Positions 26,530 to 34,852 are shown, counted from the first letter of the stretch. The stretch is DNA of 64,000 nucleotides from Brevibacillus gelatini (GCF_003710935.1 NZ_RHHS01000017.1:248001-312000), one strand, 5' to 3'. The notes: generated by a model not told the origin, from the sequence alone. A program made the numbers and translations.

Positions 26530-27129
26530 ATGCGTGTTGAACGCCTTGGTCAAGACAAAATACGAATCTTTTTAACGTTTGACGACCTAACAGAGCGCGG
26601 GATAGAAAAAGAAGACATGTGGCGTGACATTCCTAAAGTTCATGAACTGTTCAACGACATGATGGAGCAGGCTTATCACGAATTGGGATTTGAAGTATCA
26701 GGGCCTGTTGCCGTTGAAGTGTTCGCCTTGCCAGCTCAGGGAATGGTCGTGATCGTAACTCGCGGCAAAACAAGCTCAAGGGACGGAAAAGAAGAAGAAT
26801 TTGAGGAAGAAGACGTGTACGAATTGGAAGTCACCCTAGAGGAAAGCGATCTGATTATCTACGCCTTCCGTGACTTTGAGCATATGGTTGAAGCTGCCCA
26901 CCGAATCAATGCCATGCTGACCAATGGAGGGGCGGCCTACTTCTACCAGGGGAAATACTATCTGGTGCTGGAAGAGGTGGAATTGGATCAGGAGCGATAC
27001 CACAAGTTGATTGCGATTCTCTCTGAGTACGGGGAAGCGACGCCGACAACGATTTATGTACTGGAGGAATATGGAAAGGTTGTCGTTGCCGACGATGCTG
27101 TCAAGGAAATATGCAGACATTTCACGTAA
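26530..27129 (+). CDS. mecA: MecA/YpbH-type adaptor protein
   Basis: Adaptor that recruits substrates to the ClpC-ClpP protease; MecA controls competence through ComK and MecB (YpbH) affects competence and sporulation in B. subtilis. The 199-residue protein shows the N-terminal substrate domain starting MRVERLGQDKIRIFLTFDDL, an acidic linker (about 90-103) and the C-terminal ClpC-binding domain with FRDFEHMVEAAHR. ATG at 26530 has GGAGGGA upstream. Its location beside gudB recalls ypbH, so orthology to MecB rather than MecA is possible. Confidence 0.9.
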   Translation: MRVERLGQDKIRIFLTFDDLTERGIEKEDMWRDIPKVHELFNDMMEQAYHELGFEVSGPVAVEVFALPAQGMVVIVTRGKTSSRDGKEEEFEEEDVYELEVTLEESDLIIYAFRDFEHMVEAAHRINAMLTNGGAAYFYQGKYYLVLEEVELDQERYHKLIAILSEYGEATPTTIYVLEEYGKVVVADDAVKEICRHFT

Positions 27130-27160
27130 GCAAAAGAATGAAATGCCTGGGAGAATAAAC

Positions 27161-27190
27161 AGCACCTAGTCTATCAACTAGGTGCTTTTG
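27161..27190. terminator. Bidirectional terminator
   Basis: Perfect 10-base stem AGCACCTAGT / ACTAGGTGCT with a 6-base loop and T run on the plus strand, between converging genes. Confidence 0.8.
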
Positions 27191-27200
27191 CTGTCTGGCG

Positions 27201-27953
27201 TTATGATGGGCGGTCAAGGCCGGTGAAAAAGTCGGCTTCCTTGCCGGTGATCGTGTAGCCGGGAAGGTTGTGCCAGGCCAGAATGTAGTAATTGCTTGGA
27301 GGCACGGATTCAAAGCCGCCAGCCGTGACGCCGGGAAACACACGCTCCACGGACAGATGCTGGGTGCGGTGTGCCCGCAGAGCACTGGCTACCTGCGGCT
27401 TGTACGCTGCCCCTTCAATGATGGTGGTAATGCTCTCGATCGGGTCGGAAAACGGCGGCTGTACGGCTCCGAATGGCCCGTTGGAAGGGCGGGTTGCGTA
27501 GTACAGCTTGCGAACGCTCGTCGCTTTGCCGAGCGACTGGACAGCCTGGGTTGTCGAAAGCGAAATCGCCTGGTGGTCGGGATGGCCGGAAATGCCGTGC
27601 GGGGCAAACGTGACGAGCACATCCGGCTCGATTTTTTCGACCGCCTGATGGATGCGTTCGACCAGTTCCTGAACGGGCACGGTGTTCAGCAGCTTATCCT
27701 GATAGTCCCATATGTCCACGCTCGCAAGCCCAAGGATGGACGCCGCCTCTCTCAATTCCTGCTCACGGTATGCGGGCAGCTGCTCGATGGTGCAAAGCGG
27801 CGGATTGCCGGGTTTGCCAGCCTGGCCTTTCGTGGCGCAGAGCAGGTGGCATTCTGCCTTGTTTTCCTGGGTGTATTTGGAAATGGTGATGCCAGATGCA
27901 AAGGTTTCGTCGTCAGGATGAGCGAAAACGAACAAAATCTTATTTTTTTTCAT
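27201..27953 (-). CDS. PIG-L family deacetylase (BshB-type)
   Basis: Zinc-dependent N-acetylglucosaminyl deacetylase fold, 250 residues. The metal motif AHPDDE (H12, D14, D15) is at the N-terminus and the second ligand region is HGISGHPDHQA. In Bacillales such proteins include BshB1/BshB2, which deacetylate GlcNAc-malate in bacillithiol synthesis; this one looks closest to the BshB2 group, but bshA/bshC are not in the window so the substrate is an inference. The ATG at 27953 is 7 bases from GGAGG; a GTG two codons upstream is less likely. Confidence 0.82.
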   Translation of the reverse strand: MKKNKILFVFAHPDDETFASGITISKYTQENKAECHLLCATKGQAGKPGNPPLCTIEQLPAYREQELREAASILGLASVDIWDYQDKLLNTVPVQELVERIHQAVEKIEPDVLVTFAPHGISGHPDHQAISLSTTQAVQSLGKATSVRKLYYATRPSNGPFGAVQPPFSDPIESITTIIEGAAYKPQVASALRAHRTQHLSVERVFPGVTAGGFESVPPSNYYILAWHNLPGYTITGKEADFFTGLDRPS

Positions 27954-28268
27954 AAACACGCCTCCGTGAATAAACTTCCAAAATTACTGTTTCCATTATG
28001 ACATAAATGAATTTGCTCCGTCATGAAAGAATGCACTTTGGGAAGACTACAACGAACAAGGAATGTACGTTTTTATGCCGTGCAAGCCCGTATGGACGCC
28101 ATTTGTTTCCCTCACGCGACCGACTGGTCAATCGTTGTATTTATATGCAGAAGAGCCAGAGAAACCGTTTTCGAAATGGAAAAAAAACTTTTTTTTGCTT
28201 CTCATACCTGATACAAGCGTGTATACTAAAGGCTGCATTGACCGATAACATTTTTGAGGTGGTAAGTA
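27954..28268. other. Intergenic region upstream of gudB and the PIG-L gene
   Basis: Divergent promoter region of 315 bases. A TATACT at 28222-28227 is a possible minus-10 box for gudB but no minus-35 lies at the right distance. Minus-strand TG-T-CATAAT near 27999-28007 may serve the deacetylase. The short frames here have no convincing ribosome binding site. I see no other feature. Confidence 0.45.
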
Positions 28269-29558
28269 ATGGGTAATCAAGACGTGGTAACCGAAAGCAC
28301 CGAAGGGAAAGAAAAGCAAGAAACACTGAACTTGCTGCATTCGACTCAAACGGTGATCAAGGAAGCACTGGAAAAACTAGGTTACCAAGAATCGATGTTT
28401 GAACTCTTGAAGGAGCCGCTTCGCGTTTTGACCGTACGCATTCCGGTTCGCATGGACAATGGCGAAGTAAAGGTGTTTACGGGCTATCGTGCTCAGCACA
28501 ACGATGCGGTTGGTCCGACCAAGGGAGGCATTCGTTTCCACCCGGAAGTTACAGAGGATGAAGTTAAAGCGCTTTCTATCTGGATGAGCCTCAAAGCCGG
28601 TATCGTCGACCTGCCATATGGCGGTGGTAAAGGCGGTATCATTTGCGACCCGCGCGAAATGTCCTTCCGCGAACTGGAAAGACTGAGCCGTGGCTACGTT
28701 CGCGCAATCAGCCAGCTTGTGGGTCCGACAAAAGACATTCCGGCTCCGGACGTCTTCACAAACTCGCAAATCATGGCTTGGATGATGGACGAATATAGCC
28801 GTATCCGTGAATTTGACTCACCTGGTTTCATTACCGGTAAACCGATTGCACTTGGCGGTTCGCATGGACGTGAAACAGCGACAGCCAAAGGGGTTACGAT
28901 TTGCATTCGCGAAGCAGCGAAACGCCGCAACATTGACGTAAAAGGCGCGCGCGTTGTCGTTCAAGGCTTCGGTAACGCAGGCAGTTACCTCGCGAAATTC
29001 ATGCACGACGCAGGCGCGAAAGTAATCGGTATCTCCGATGCTTACGGCGCTCTGCACGATCCAAACGGCCTGGATATCGACTACTTGCTCGATCGCCGCG
29101 ACTCCTTCGGTACTGTCACCAAGCTGTTCAACAACACCATCACGAACAAAGAACTGCTTGAGCTGGATTGCGACATTCTCGTTCCGGCAGCAATCGAAAA
29201 CCAGATCACGGCTGCAAACGCCCACAACATCAAGGCGAAAATCGTCGTAGAAGCGGCCAACGGCCCAACTACGCTCGAAGCGACCAAGATCCTGACAGAG
29301 CGTGGCGTTCTGCTCGTACCGGACGTACTGGCAAGTTCCGGTGGTGTAACCGTTTCCTACTTCGAATGGGTACAAAACAACCAGGGCTACTACTGGAGTG
29401 AGGAAGAAGTAGAAGAGAAACTGGAAAAAGTATTGGTGCGCGCGTTTGAAAATGTTTACTCCCTGTCCCAAACACGCCGTGTGGACATGCGCCTCGCCGC
29501 TTACATGGTCGGTGTCCGCAAAATGGCAGAAGCTTCCCGCTTCCGTGGCTGGGTATAA
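28269..29558 (+). CDS. gudB: NAD-specific glutamate dehydrogenase
   Basis: Catabolic glutamate dehydrogenase (RocG/GudB family), deaminating glutamate to 2-oxoglutarate and ammonium. The 429-residue protein has the substrate segment VGPTKGGIRFHP, catalytic lysine region DLPYGGGKGGI (K121), APDVFTN and the Rossmann motif VVQGFGNAGSY. The sequence DEVKALSIWM has a single VKA; the inactive allele known from laboratory B. subtilis carries a nine-base duplication at this place, so this copy should be active. GAGGTGG precedes the ATG. It is transcribed alone. Confidence 0.95.
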   Translation: MGNQDVVTESTEGKEKQETLNLLHSTQTVIKEALEKLGYQESMFELLKEPLRVLTVRIPVRMDNGEVKVFTGYRAQHNDAVGPTKGGIRFHPEVTEDEVKALSIWMSLKAGIVDLPYGGGKGGIICDPREMSFRELERLSRGYVRAISQLVGPTKDIPAPDVFTNSQIMAWMMDEYSRIREFDSPGFITGKPIALGGSHGRETATAKGVTICIREAAKRRNIDVKGARVVVQGFGNAGSYLAKFMHDAGAKVIGISDAYGALHDPNGLDIDYLLDRRDSFGTVTKLFNNTITNKELLELDCDILVPAAIENQITAANAHNIKAKIVVEAANGPTTLEATKILTERGVLLVPDVLASSGGVTVSYFEWVQNNQGYYWSEEEVEEKLEKVLVRAFENVYSLSQTRRVDMRLAAYMVGVRKMAEASRFRGWV

Positions 29559-29581
29559 GCAAACCACCTTTCAGATATGTG

Positions 29582-29617
29582 AAAAAGGCTTCGCTGCTCA
29601 TGTGGCGAAGCCTTTTT
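29582..29617 (+). terminator. gudB terminator
   Basis: Perfect stem AAAAAGGCTTCGC / GCGAAGCCTTTTT, 10-base loop. Confidence 0.85.
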
Positions 29618-29630
29618 GCGCGGAAATGAG

Positions 29631-29660
29631 AAAACCCTCCCGAAATAAGGTGGGAGGGTT
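29631..29660 (-). terminator. Asparaginase terminator
   Basis: Minus-strand stem AACCCTCCC / GGGAGGGTT with T-rich tail, 14 bases after the stop. Confidence 0.8.
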
Positions 29661-29673
29661 GTCCGACATTTTT

Positions 29674-30645
29674 TTATTGAGCGAACAGCTTTTGCAGTTC
29701 GGCGAAGTCGCGTGTTCTTTGCAGGGCGACGATCAGCTTGATGCGCGCTTTTTGCCCGTTGAGTCCGTTGGAGAAGATAATGCCCATGTCTTTCAGTTTG
29801 CGGCCTCCGCCTTCGTAGTCGTAGACGTCCTGTACTTGTCCGTTGTAACAGCGGGACACGAGAACAATCGGGGTTCCGCGGTCCAGCAGCTGCTGCAAGG
29901 TCGGGATAATGGCTGGCGGCAAATTGCCGAGGCCGAATGCTTCAATCACGAGGCCGTCAATCGGCTGATCGAGCAAAAACTGCAGCCAGGACGGGTCCAT
30001 GCCAGCGACCGCTTTAATCAATGGCACGTTTCCGTCGGCATGCGCAATGGTGTAATGCTCCCGCACCAGAGGCGCATGGTGGTACTGTACGCTTTTTTTG
30101 GCGATGGTGCCAATCGGACCGTATTGCGGCGATTGGAACGTCGCGACATTGCTCGTATGCGTCTTGGTAACGTGGCACGCTGCATGGATTTCATCGTTGA
30201 ATACGACCAGCACGCCTTTGTTCATGCTTGCCGGATCAGCGGCAGTGCGCACGGAGGAAATCAGGTTGACCGGGCCGTCCGCGCCCAGCTCATTGCTGCT
30301 GCGCATGGCGCCAGTAACGACAATCGGCACGTCGACAGACAGTGTCAGGTCGAGGAAATACGCAGTCTCTTCCAGCGTGTCGGTTCCGTGTGTAATCACT
30401 ACGCCGTCGTAATGCTCCTGGCGAAACGCCTCTTCGATTTGCAGGCGCAGTTCATTCATAATCTTGGGAGTCATGTGCGGGCTTGGCAGATTCAGGAAGT
30501 TTTTCATGGTGACGTCCGCATAACGCTCCAAAAAAGGAAGATTTTTGGTTACAGCTTGGTCATCCAGCGGCTTTACACCCTCCGTATCATCTACAGACAT
30601 GGCGATGGTGCCGCCGGTGTTGACTACCAATATTTTTTTCGACAT
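29674..30645 (-). CDS. ansA: L-asparaginase, type II-like
   Basis: Hydrolyses asparagine to aspartate and ammonium. The 323-residue protein has both threonine motifs of the family: NTGGTIA (T13) and THGTDTLEE (T88-D89), plus the GAMRSSNELGADGP segment. No signal peptide is visible, so it should be cytoplasmic. The ATG follows CAGGAGAGAG. It is converging on gudB and divergent from prsW. Placing an asparaginase beside glutamate dehydrogenase suits amino-acid catabolism. The choice of symbol (ansA or ansZ) is uncertain. Confidence 0.92.
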   Translation of the reverse strand: MSKKILVVNTGGTIAMSVDDTEGVKPLDDQAVTKNLPFLERYADVTMKNFLNLPSPHMTPKIMNELRLQIEEAFRQEHYDGVVITHGTDTLEETAYFLDLTLSVDVPIVVTGAMRSSNELGADGPVNLISSVRTAADPASMNKGVLVVFNDEIHAACHVTKTHTSNVATFQSPQYGPIGTIAKKSVQYHHAPLVREHYTIAHADGNVPLIKAVAGMDPSWLQFLLDQPIDGLVIEAFGLGNLPPAIIPTLQQLLDRGTPIVLVSRCYNGQVQDVYDYEGGGRKLKDMGIIFSNGLNGQKARIKLIVALQRTRDFAELQKLFAQ

Positions 30646-30681
30646 GGTTCTCTCTCCTGTAGCGGGTTTTCATGATTTAAT

Positions 30682-30699
30682 ATTCATGGTACGATGAAT
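30682..30699. repeat. 18-bp near-perfect palindrome in the ansA-prsW divergent region
   Basis: ATTCAT-GGTACG-ATGAAT, symmetrical except for one central G/G pair. It lies between two divergent genes and overlaps the likely promoter region of prsW, so it could be an operator. Confidence 0.55.
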
Positions 30700-30728
30700 A
30701 GCAGCCTTGTGTAAAGGAGTAATCATCG

Positions 30729-31403
30729 ATGATTGCAATGATCGGCGCGGCAATAGCCCCCGGTATCGCCATCATGAGTTATTTTTACCTGCGTGACAGT
30801 CTCGAACCGGAACCGATCTCTATGGTCATCCGGTCATTTATCTTTGGGATGCTGCTGGTCATTCCGATTATGGTGCTCCAGTACATCATGCAGACAGAAT
30901 GGAACTGGCGGAACGGAGTTGTCGCGGATATTATCCAGTCCGCTGTAGTCGAAGAGTTTTTCAAATGGATGGTCATCTTCTTCACGGCCTACAAGCATGT
31001 GGAGTTCGATGAGCCTTACGATGGCATTGTTTATGCCGTCGCTGTGTCGCTCGGTTTTGCCACGCTGGAAAACCTGTTTTACCTGATTATCAACGGGCTG
31101 AATATCGCCTTCTGGCGCGCGCTTTTGCCCGTCTCCAGCCATGCGCTGTTCGCCGTCTGGATGGGCTATTATCTGGGACGTGCGAAGTTTACGCAAAAGA
31201 AAGAGCAGGAGAAGCTTTTTCTCTGGCTGTCCATCACGCTGCCGATCGGCCTGCACGCCCTCTACAATGCCATTTTTCTCTCCATTCAAAACTGGCTCGT
31301 GGTCATCGTGCCGTTCATGCTTGTGCTCTGGTGGCAAGGCTTGAAAAAGGTACAGCGCGCTCATGATTTCGGTTCTAAAAATCTTTCTTCGCGTCCACAA
31401 TAG
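30729..31403 (+). CDS. prsW: Intramembrane protease PrsW
   Basis: Site-1 protease that cleaves the anti-sigma factor RsiW in B. subtilis, starting release of SigW under envelope stress. The 224-residue protein has about six hydrophobic segments, the essential glutamate pair in VVEEFFKW, and the conserved GFATLENLFYL and SHALFAVWMGYYLG motifs with the other catalytic residues. The ATG follows AAAGGAG. The next small gene begins 21 bases later on the same strand. RsiW itself is not in the window. Confidence 0.93.
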   Translation: MIAMIGAAIAPGIAIMSYFYLRDSLEPEPISMVIRSFIFGMLLVIPIMVLQYIMQTEWNWRNGVVADIIQSAVVEEFFKWMVIFFTAYKHVEFDEPYDGIVYAVAVSLGFATLENLFYLIINGLNIAFWRALLPVSSHALFAVWMGYYLGRAKFTQKKEQEKLFLWLSITLPIGLHALYNAIFLSIQNWLVVIVPFMLVLWWQGLKKVQRAHDFGSKNLSSRPQ

Positions 31404-31424
31404 ACGATAAGGAGGAGACGAGAC

Positions 31425-31583
31425 GTGCTGAAATCCGAACGAACAAAAGTGACCATTCAATGCAATGTATGCGGAGAAAAATTTACCCTCCGTGGACGCA
31501 GGGAACCGGGCGGGCAAGTGGAAACGGGATTCAAGCAATGCTTGTGTGACAACGATCAGTATTTTCGCATTGACGAAATGTAA
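31425..31583 (+). CDS. 52-residue zinc-ribbon-like protein
   Basis: Short open frame with a GTG start and a strong AAGGAGGAG binding site at 31409-31417. The product has cysteines 13 and 16 (C-N-V-C) and 39 and 41 (C-L-C), the pattern of a small zinc-binding knuckle, and a basic middle (RGRREPGG). It follows prsW by 21 bases and is closed by its own terminator, so it is likely co-transcribed with prsW. I do not know a function. A real gene is supported by the binding site, spacing and cysteine spacing. Confidence 0.72.
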   Translation: MLKSERTKVTIQCNVCGEKFTLRGRREPGGQVETGFKQCLCDNDQYFRIDEM

Positions 31584-31604
31584 ACAAACGAATAGCAAGC
31601 TGTA

Positions 31605-31640
31605 CAAAAAAACCGATGCCAAGCCGTATCGGTTTTTTTG
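31605..31640 (+). terminator. Terminator of prsW and the zinc-ribbon gene
   Basis: Stem CAAAAAAACCGAT / ATCGGTTTTTTTG with a 10-base loop. Confidence 0.85.
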
Positions 31641-31754
31641 TGCTGGAAACCTGGTCAAGGCACGTCTCACCCCGGCGGATTTGCATGTATAATCCATTCT
31701 CCCTCCACTAACACTATGCAAAGATTTCAATTCATGCCAAGGAGGATTTTCGCC

Positions 31755-32282
31755 GTGCAAAAAATCTGGATCGCAGGTTTGTTGATCTTGCTAGTAGCGG
31801 CAGGCTTTTGCGGATACGAGCTTTTCTCCAGCCAAAAAAGCGCTGCGGCCGCACGGGAAGTACAGATCGCTGCACCGGCAAAACAGAGCCAGTCGAAGGC
31901 AAAAGCCAGTTTTCATCCTTCGCGTCTCTCGGAAAACGACTTGAAGCTGATGGCCAATGCGGTTTACGGAGAGGCAAGGGGCGAGCCGTTCGAAGGACAG
32001 GTGGCGATTGCAGCCGTCATTTTAAATCGTGTGAAAAGCCCATCCTTTCCTGACACGCCATCCGCGGTCATTTTTGAGCCGCGTGCGTTTACGGCTGTAG
32101 CGGACGGCCAGATTTGGCTGACACCCAATGAAAGCGCGCGCAAGGCAGTGAAAAATGCGCTGAACGGCTGGGACCCGTCGGGAGGCTGCACCTACTATTT
32201 CAATCCGGCAACGGCGACCTCCAAATGGATCTGGAGCAGGCCACAGGTCAAAAAAATCGGGAAGCACATTTTTTGCAGGTAA
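31755..32282 (+). CDS. sleB: Spore cortex-lytic enzyme SleB, short form
   Basis: Lytic transglycosylase-type cortex hydrolase acting at germination, held in check and localised with YpeB. The 175-residue product has an N-terminal membrane or signal helix (about 3-20), a short linker and the SleB/CwlJ hydrolase domain from about residue 58 (NAVYGEARGEPFEGQVAIAAV, with the catalytic glutamate in GEARGE). The peptidoglycan-binding domain found between signal and catalytic domains in B. subtilis SleB is missing. The GTG at 31755 has AAGGAGG nine bases upstream. ypeB follows by 36 bases. Confidence 0.9.
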   Translation: MQKIWIAGLLILLVAAGFCGYELFSSQKSAAAAREVQIAAPAKQSQSKAKASFHPSRLSENDLKLMANAVYGEARGEPFEGQVAIAAVILNRVKSPSFPDTPSAVIFEPRAFTAVADGQIWLTPNESARKAVKNALNGWDPSGGCTYYFNPATATSKWIWSRPQVKKIGKHIFCR

Positions 32283-32318
32283 CGGCTTTACCAAAAAGGA
32301 GAGAAGGAGTGACAAGGG

Positions 32319-33686
32319 ATGGTATACGGAGCAACGGCACGCGTTCTGTTTCCCGTCGCCCTGGTTGCCTTGGTTGGCGCAGGGATGTGGGGATACCAGG
32401 AGCACAACGAAAAAAACTCGGTTCTGATTAAGGCAGAAAACTCGTATCAGCGCGCTTTCCACGATCTGACCTACCACATAGACAAATTGCATGACGAGCT
32501 TGGCAAATCGTTGGTGGTCAACTCCCGGCGGCAAATGACCCCGACCTTGACCAATGTATGGCGGCTTGCCTATGCGGCGCAGTCGGACGTGGGCCAGCTT
32601 CCCCTGACCTTGATGCCTTTCAGCAATACGGAGGAGATGCTATCCCGGGTCGCTGACTTTTCGTATCGGGTTGCCGTGCGCGATCTGGAGAAGGAGCCGC
32701 TTACCGACAAAGAGTACAACACGCTGAAGAGCTTGCACAAGCAGGCCAAGGACATTCAGGACCAGCTGCGCAACGTCCAGGCCAACGTCATCGACAAGCA
32801 GCTTCGCTGGATGGATGTGGAGACGGCGCTCGCCTCCGACGACAAAAAGTCGGACAACACGATTATCGACGGGTTTCAGACAATCGAGAAAAAAGTGCAG
32901 GAGTTTCCCGATCTGGACTGGGGAGTCGGCATCCAGAGCCTGGACAAGAAAAAGCAGCAGCGAATCAAGGGGATCGACGGCAAGCCTGTCAGTCCGGAAG
33001 AAGCGAAAAAAAGCGCGCTGAAATTTTTGCGCCTGAACACCCAGGACGCCAAAGTTGAAGTCGATGAAAACGGCAAAGGCCAAACCTACACGGCTTACAG
33101 CGTCCGCGTCATCCCCAACGGGCAAAAGGCCGCGATTAACCTCGATGTGACCAAGCGCGGCGGCAAAGTCGTCTGGATGATGAGCGAGCGCGAGATTGGG
33201 GAAGAAAAGCTCGATATGAAGCAGGCGCAGGAGCGGGGCGAAGAATTTTTGCGCGAGCGCGGCTTTGCCAACATGGTCGTCTCCGAGATTGACAGCTTTG
33301 ACCGCAACGCGCTCTTTACGTTCGTACCGATGCAGGATGGCGTGCGCATTTACCCGGATTCGGTGACAGTCGAGATTGCACTGGACAACGGGGAGGTAAC
33401 AGCTTTTAACGCTACGGAATATTTGTTTAACCATAAACAACGCATCCTGGGCAAGCCGCGCATCTCCAAAGAAGAAGCGCGCAAAAAAGTCAATCCGAGC
33501 GTAAAGGTGACGAACGAACGACTCGCTCTCATCGAAGGGAAAAACGACGGCAAGGAAGTTTTGACCTGGGAGCTGACCGGCAGCTTCGAAGGAAATTCGT
33601 ACATGGTGTACATCAACGCGATGAACGGCGACGAGGAAGAAGTCGTGAAAATGGAGACGGACGAAGGCCAGGACAATCAGCAATAG
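32319..33686 (+). CDS. ypeB: Germination protein YpeB
   Basis: Membrane-anchored partner needed for SleB stability and location in the spore. The 455-residue protein has one N-terminal helix (about 7-23), an N-terminal alpha-helical domain, and a C-terminal half with PepSY-like repeats (SPEEAKKSALKFL, DMKQAQERGEEFL, SKEEARKKV). The ATG has a GGAGTG upstream. It forms the usual bicistronic sleB-ypeB unit, which in B. subtilis is forespore-specific (SigG); I could not fix a SigG promoter here. Confidence 0.95.
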   Translation: MVYGATARVLFPVALVALVGAGMWGYQEHNEKNSVLIKAENSYQRAFHDLTYHIDKLHDELGKSLVVNSRRQMTPTLTNVWRLAYAAQSDVGQLPLTLMPFSNTEEMLSRVADFSYRVAVRDLEKEPLTDKEYNTLKSLHKQAKDIQDQLRNVQANVIDKQLRWMDVETALASDDKKSDNTIIDGFQTIEKKVQEFPDLDWGVGIQSLDKKKQQRIKGIDGKPVSPEEAKKSALKFLRLNTQDAKVEVDENGKGQTYTAYSVRVIPNGQKAAINLDVTKRGGKVVWMMSEREIGEEKLDMKQAQERGEEFLRERGFANMVVSEIDSFDRNALFTFVPMQDGVRIYPDSVTVEIALDNGEVTAFNATEYLFNHKQRILGKPRISKEEARKKVNPSVKVTNERLALIEGKNDGKEVLTWELTGSFEGNSYMVYINAMNGDEEEVVKMETDEGQDNQQ

Positions 33687-33703
33687 GCATGCGAAAAAAC
33701 AAG

Positions 33704-33735
33704 GGGAAAGCTGATTTTGACGGCTTTCCCTATTT
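33704..33735 (+). terminator. Possible sleB-ypeB terminator
   Basis: Stem GGGAAAGC / GCTTTCCC with 11-base loop; the following T run is poor (TATTTG). Confidence 0.5.
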
Positions 33736-33803
33736 GCTGATTGGAAAGAAAAGAGTATATAATGAAGGGGTGAGAGGAGAAAAAAGGAGGAACGTTTGCT
33801 GAG

Positions 33804-34490
33804 ATGATGTTTCCACGGGTAGGACAAACCATACGCCTTCAGTTCGCCGGTTCCTCTGAAGAAGAGCACAGCTTGGAGGATTTTAAAAGCCGCGTAACCG
33901 ACATGACAGAAGGGATGGCTTCCATCGAGTTGCCGATTAGCGAAAATACCGGGCGGACGGGCGTGTTTCGGCCTGGCACAAGCTGCCTGGTCTGGTATGT
34001 AGGCGAAGATGGATCGCGCTATGAATTCCAGTCTACCATCGTCAGCAGGGAGAGTGGACATATTCCTGTGCTGCTGCTGCAATTGCCGAAAAAAGAACAG
34101 ATCGTGCGAACGCAGCGGCGCAACTACTTGCGGATCGACAGTGCGCTGGACATCGCTGTCAAGCATCAGGACCCGATTCGGTGCTATCATTTTTTGGCGA
34201 AAACCGTCGACATCAGCGGTGGCGGCTTGGCTTTCACTTGTGACGAGTCTTATCGTCTGCGTGAAAAAGACGTGTTGCAAGTGTGGATCGCGCTGCCGAG
34301 CAAAAACGGACAGGTACAGCACGCCTTCGCCGAACTGGAGATCGTCAGACAAAAGGCCCCGGAAGAGAAGGGGTTGCACCAGTGGATATCGGGAAGGTTT
34401 ACGAATATTAGCGAACAGGATCGGGTAAAAGTGGTAAGGGCTTGTTACGAAAGACAACTGGAGCTTCGCAAAAAAGGCATCGAGGTTTGA
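33804..34490 (+). CDS. ypfA: PilZ domain c-di-GMP receptor (YpfA/MotI-like)
   Basis: Flagellar brake-type protein of 228 residues: an N-terminal YcgR-like domain and a C-terminal PilZ domain. c-di-GMP contact motifs are intact, R106-x3-R110 in RRNYLR and D136-x-S-x-x-G141 in DISGGG. In B. subtilis the ortholog binds c-di-GMP and slows the flagellar motor. The ATG pair at 33804/33807 lies 13 bases from AAGGAGG, a long but acceptable spacing. The small membrane gene and cmk follow, as in B. subtilis. Confidence 0.9.
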   Translation: MMFPRVGQTIRLQFAGSSEEEHSLEDFKSRVTDMTEGMASIELPISENTGRTGVFRPGTSCLVWYVGEDGSRYEFQSTIVSRESGHIPVLLLQLPKKEQIVRTQRRNYLRIDSALDIAVKHQDPIRCYHFLAKTVDISGGGLAFTCDESYRLREKDVLQVWIALPSKNGQVQHAFAELEIVRQKAPEEKGLHQWISGRFTNISEQDRVKVVRACYERQLELRKKGIEV

Positions 34491-34516
34491 CGCTTGCCAA
34501 AAAGGAAGTGACCCCA

Positions 34517-34699
34517 TTGACCAGTCAGTACGACGAGCGTTTTCGCCGATTTTCCAGACGGGTAGAAAAAGGCATCATGATAGGAATTGCGGTTTGCGCC
34601 ATCGCGCTGACAGCCGGGGAGATCCTGATCCAGTACGTTCCCGCTCGGGCTGTCCTGATCGAGACAGAACGCTTGGAAGGCGTGCCGGATAAGCCCTAA
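34517..34699 (+). CDS. ypfB: Small single-helix membrane protein (YpfB-like)
   Basis: A 60-residue product if started at the TTG at 34517, which has AAGGAAGTG upstream. It has a charged N-terminus (RFRRFSRRVEKG), one membrane helix (about 19-41) and a short outer tail. The order ypfA-ypfB-cmk is that of B. subtilis, which is the main ground for the name. The function is unknown. A longer in-frame version overlapping ypfA is unlikely. Confidence 0.7.
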   Translation: MTSQYDERFRRFSRRVEKGIMIGIAVCAIALTAGEILIQYVPARAVLIETERLEGVPDKP

Positions 34700-34703
34700 A
34701 GGT

Positions 34704-34732
34704 TTGCGCATGCTTCCATACTATGGTACTAT
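34704..34732 (+). promoter_or_regulatory. Promoter for cmk-plsC
   Basis: TTGCGC (34704-34709), 17-base spacer, TACTAT (34727-34732). It would give a 5' leader of about 150 bases. Confidence 0.55.
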
Positions 34733-34815
34733 TATTATAGATAACATAGAAAACGGTCAGGGGCGTTTTCGCAGACCGCGCGCGGTCGCCACGTGTTTTT
34801 CACCACACATGAATG

Positions 34816-34852
34816 GAAAAGGGCTTCGGGCAGAAGCTTTTCTTGTTTTACT
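34816..34852 (+). promoter_or_regulatory. Terminator-like hairpin in the cmk leader
   Basis: Sequence GAAAAG-G-GCTTC...GAAGC-TTTTC folds into a hairpin followed by T-rich bases, between the predicted promoter and the cmk start. It may be an attenuator or a leftover terminator. Confidence 0.4.

Noticed and set aside
28007-28276. Several short frames upstream of gudB
   Set aside because: They overlap one another in different frames, have no ribosome binding site, and occupy the expected promoter region.
28560-28600. Possible inactive gudB allele
   Set aside because: The nine-base duplication that inactivates gudB in laboratory B. subtilis is absent; only one VKA is encoded.
32640-34517. 625-codon minus-strand frame across ypeB and ypfA
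   Set aside because: It covers two well-supported plus-strand genes and the intergenic gap, and has no plausible start signal or protein motif.
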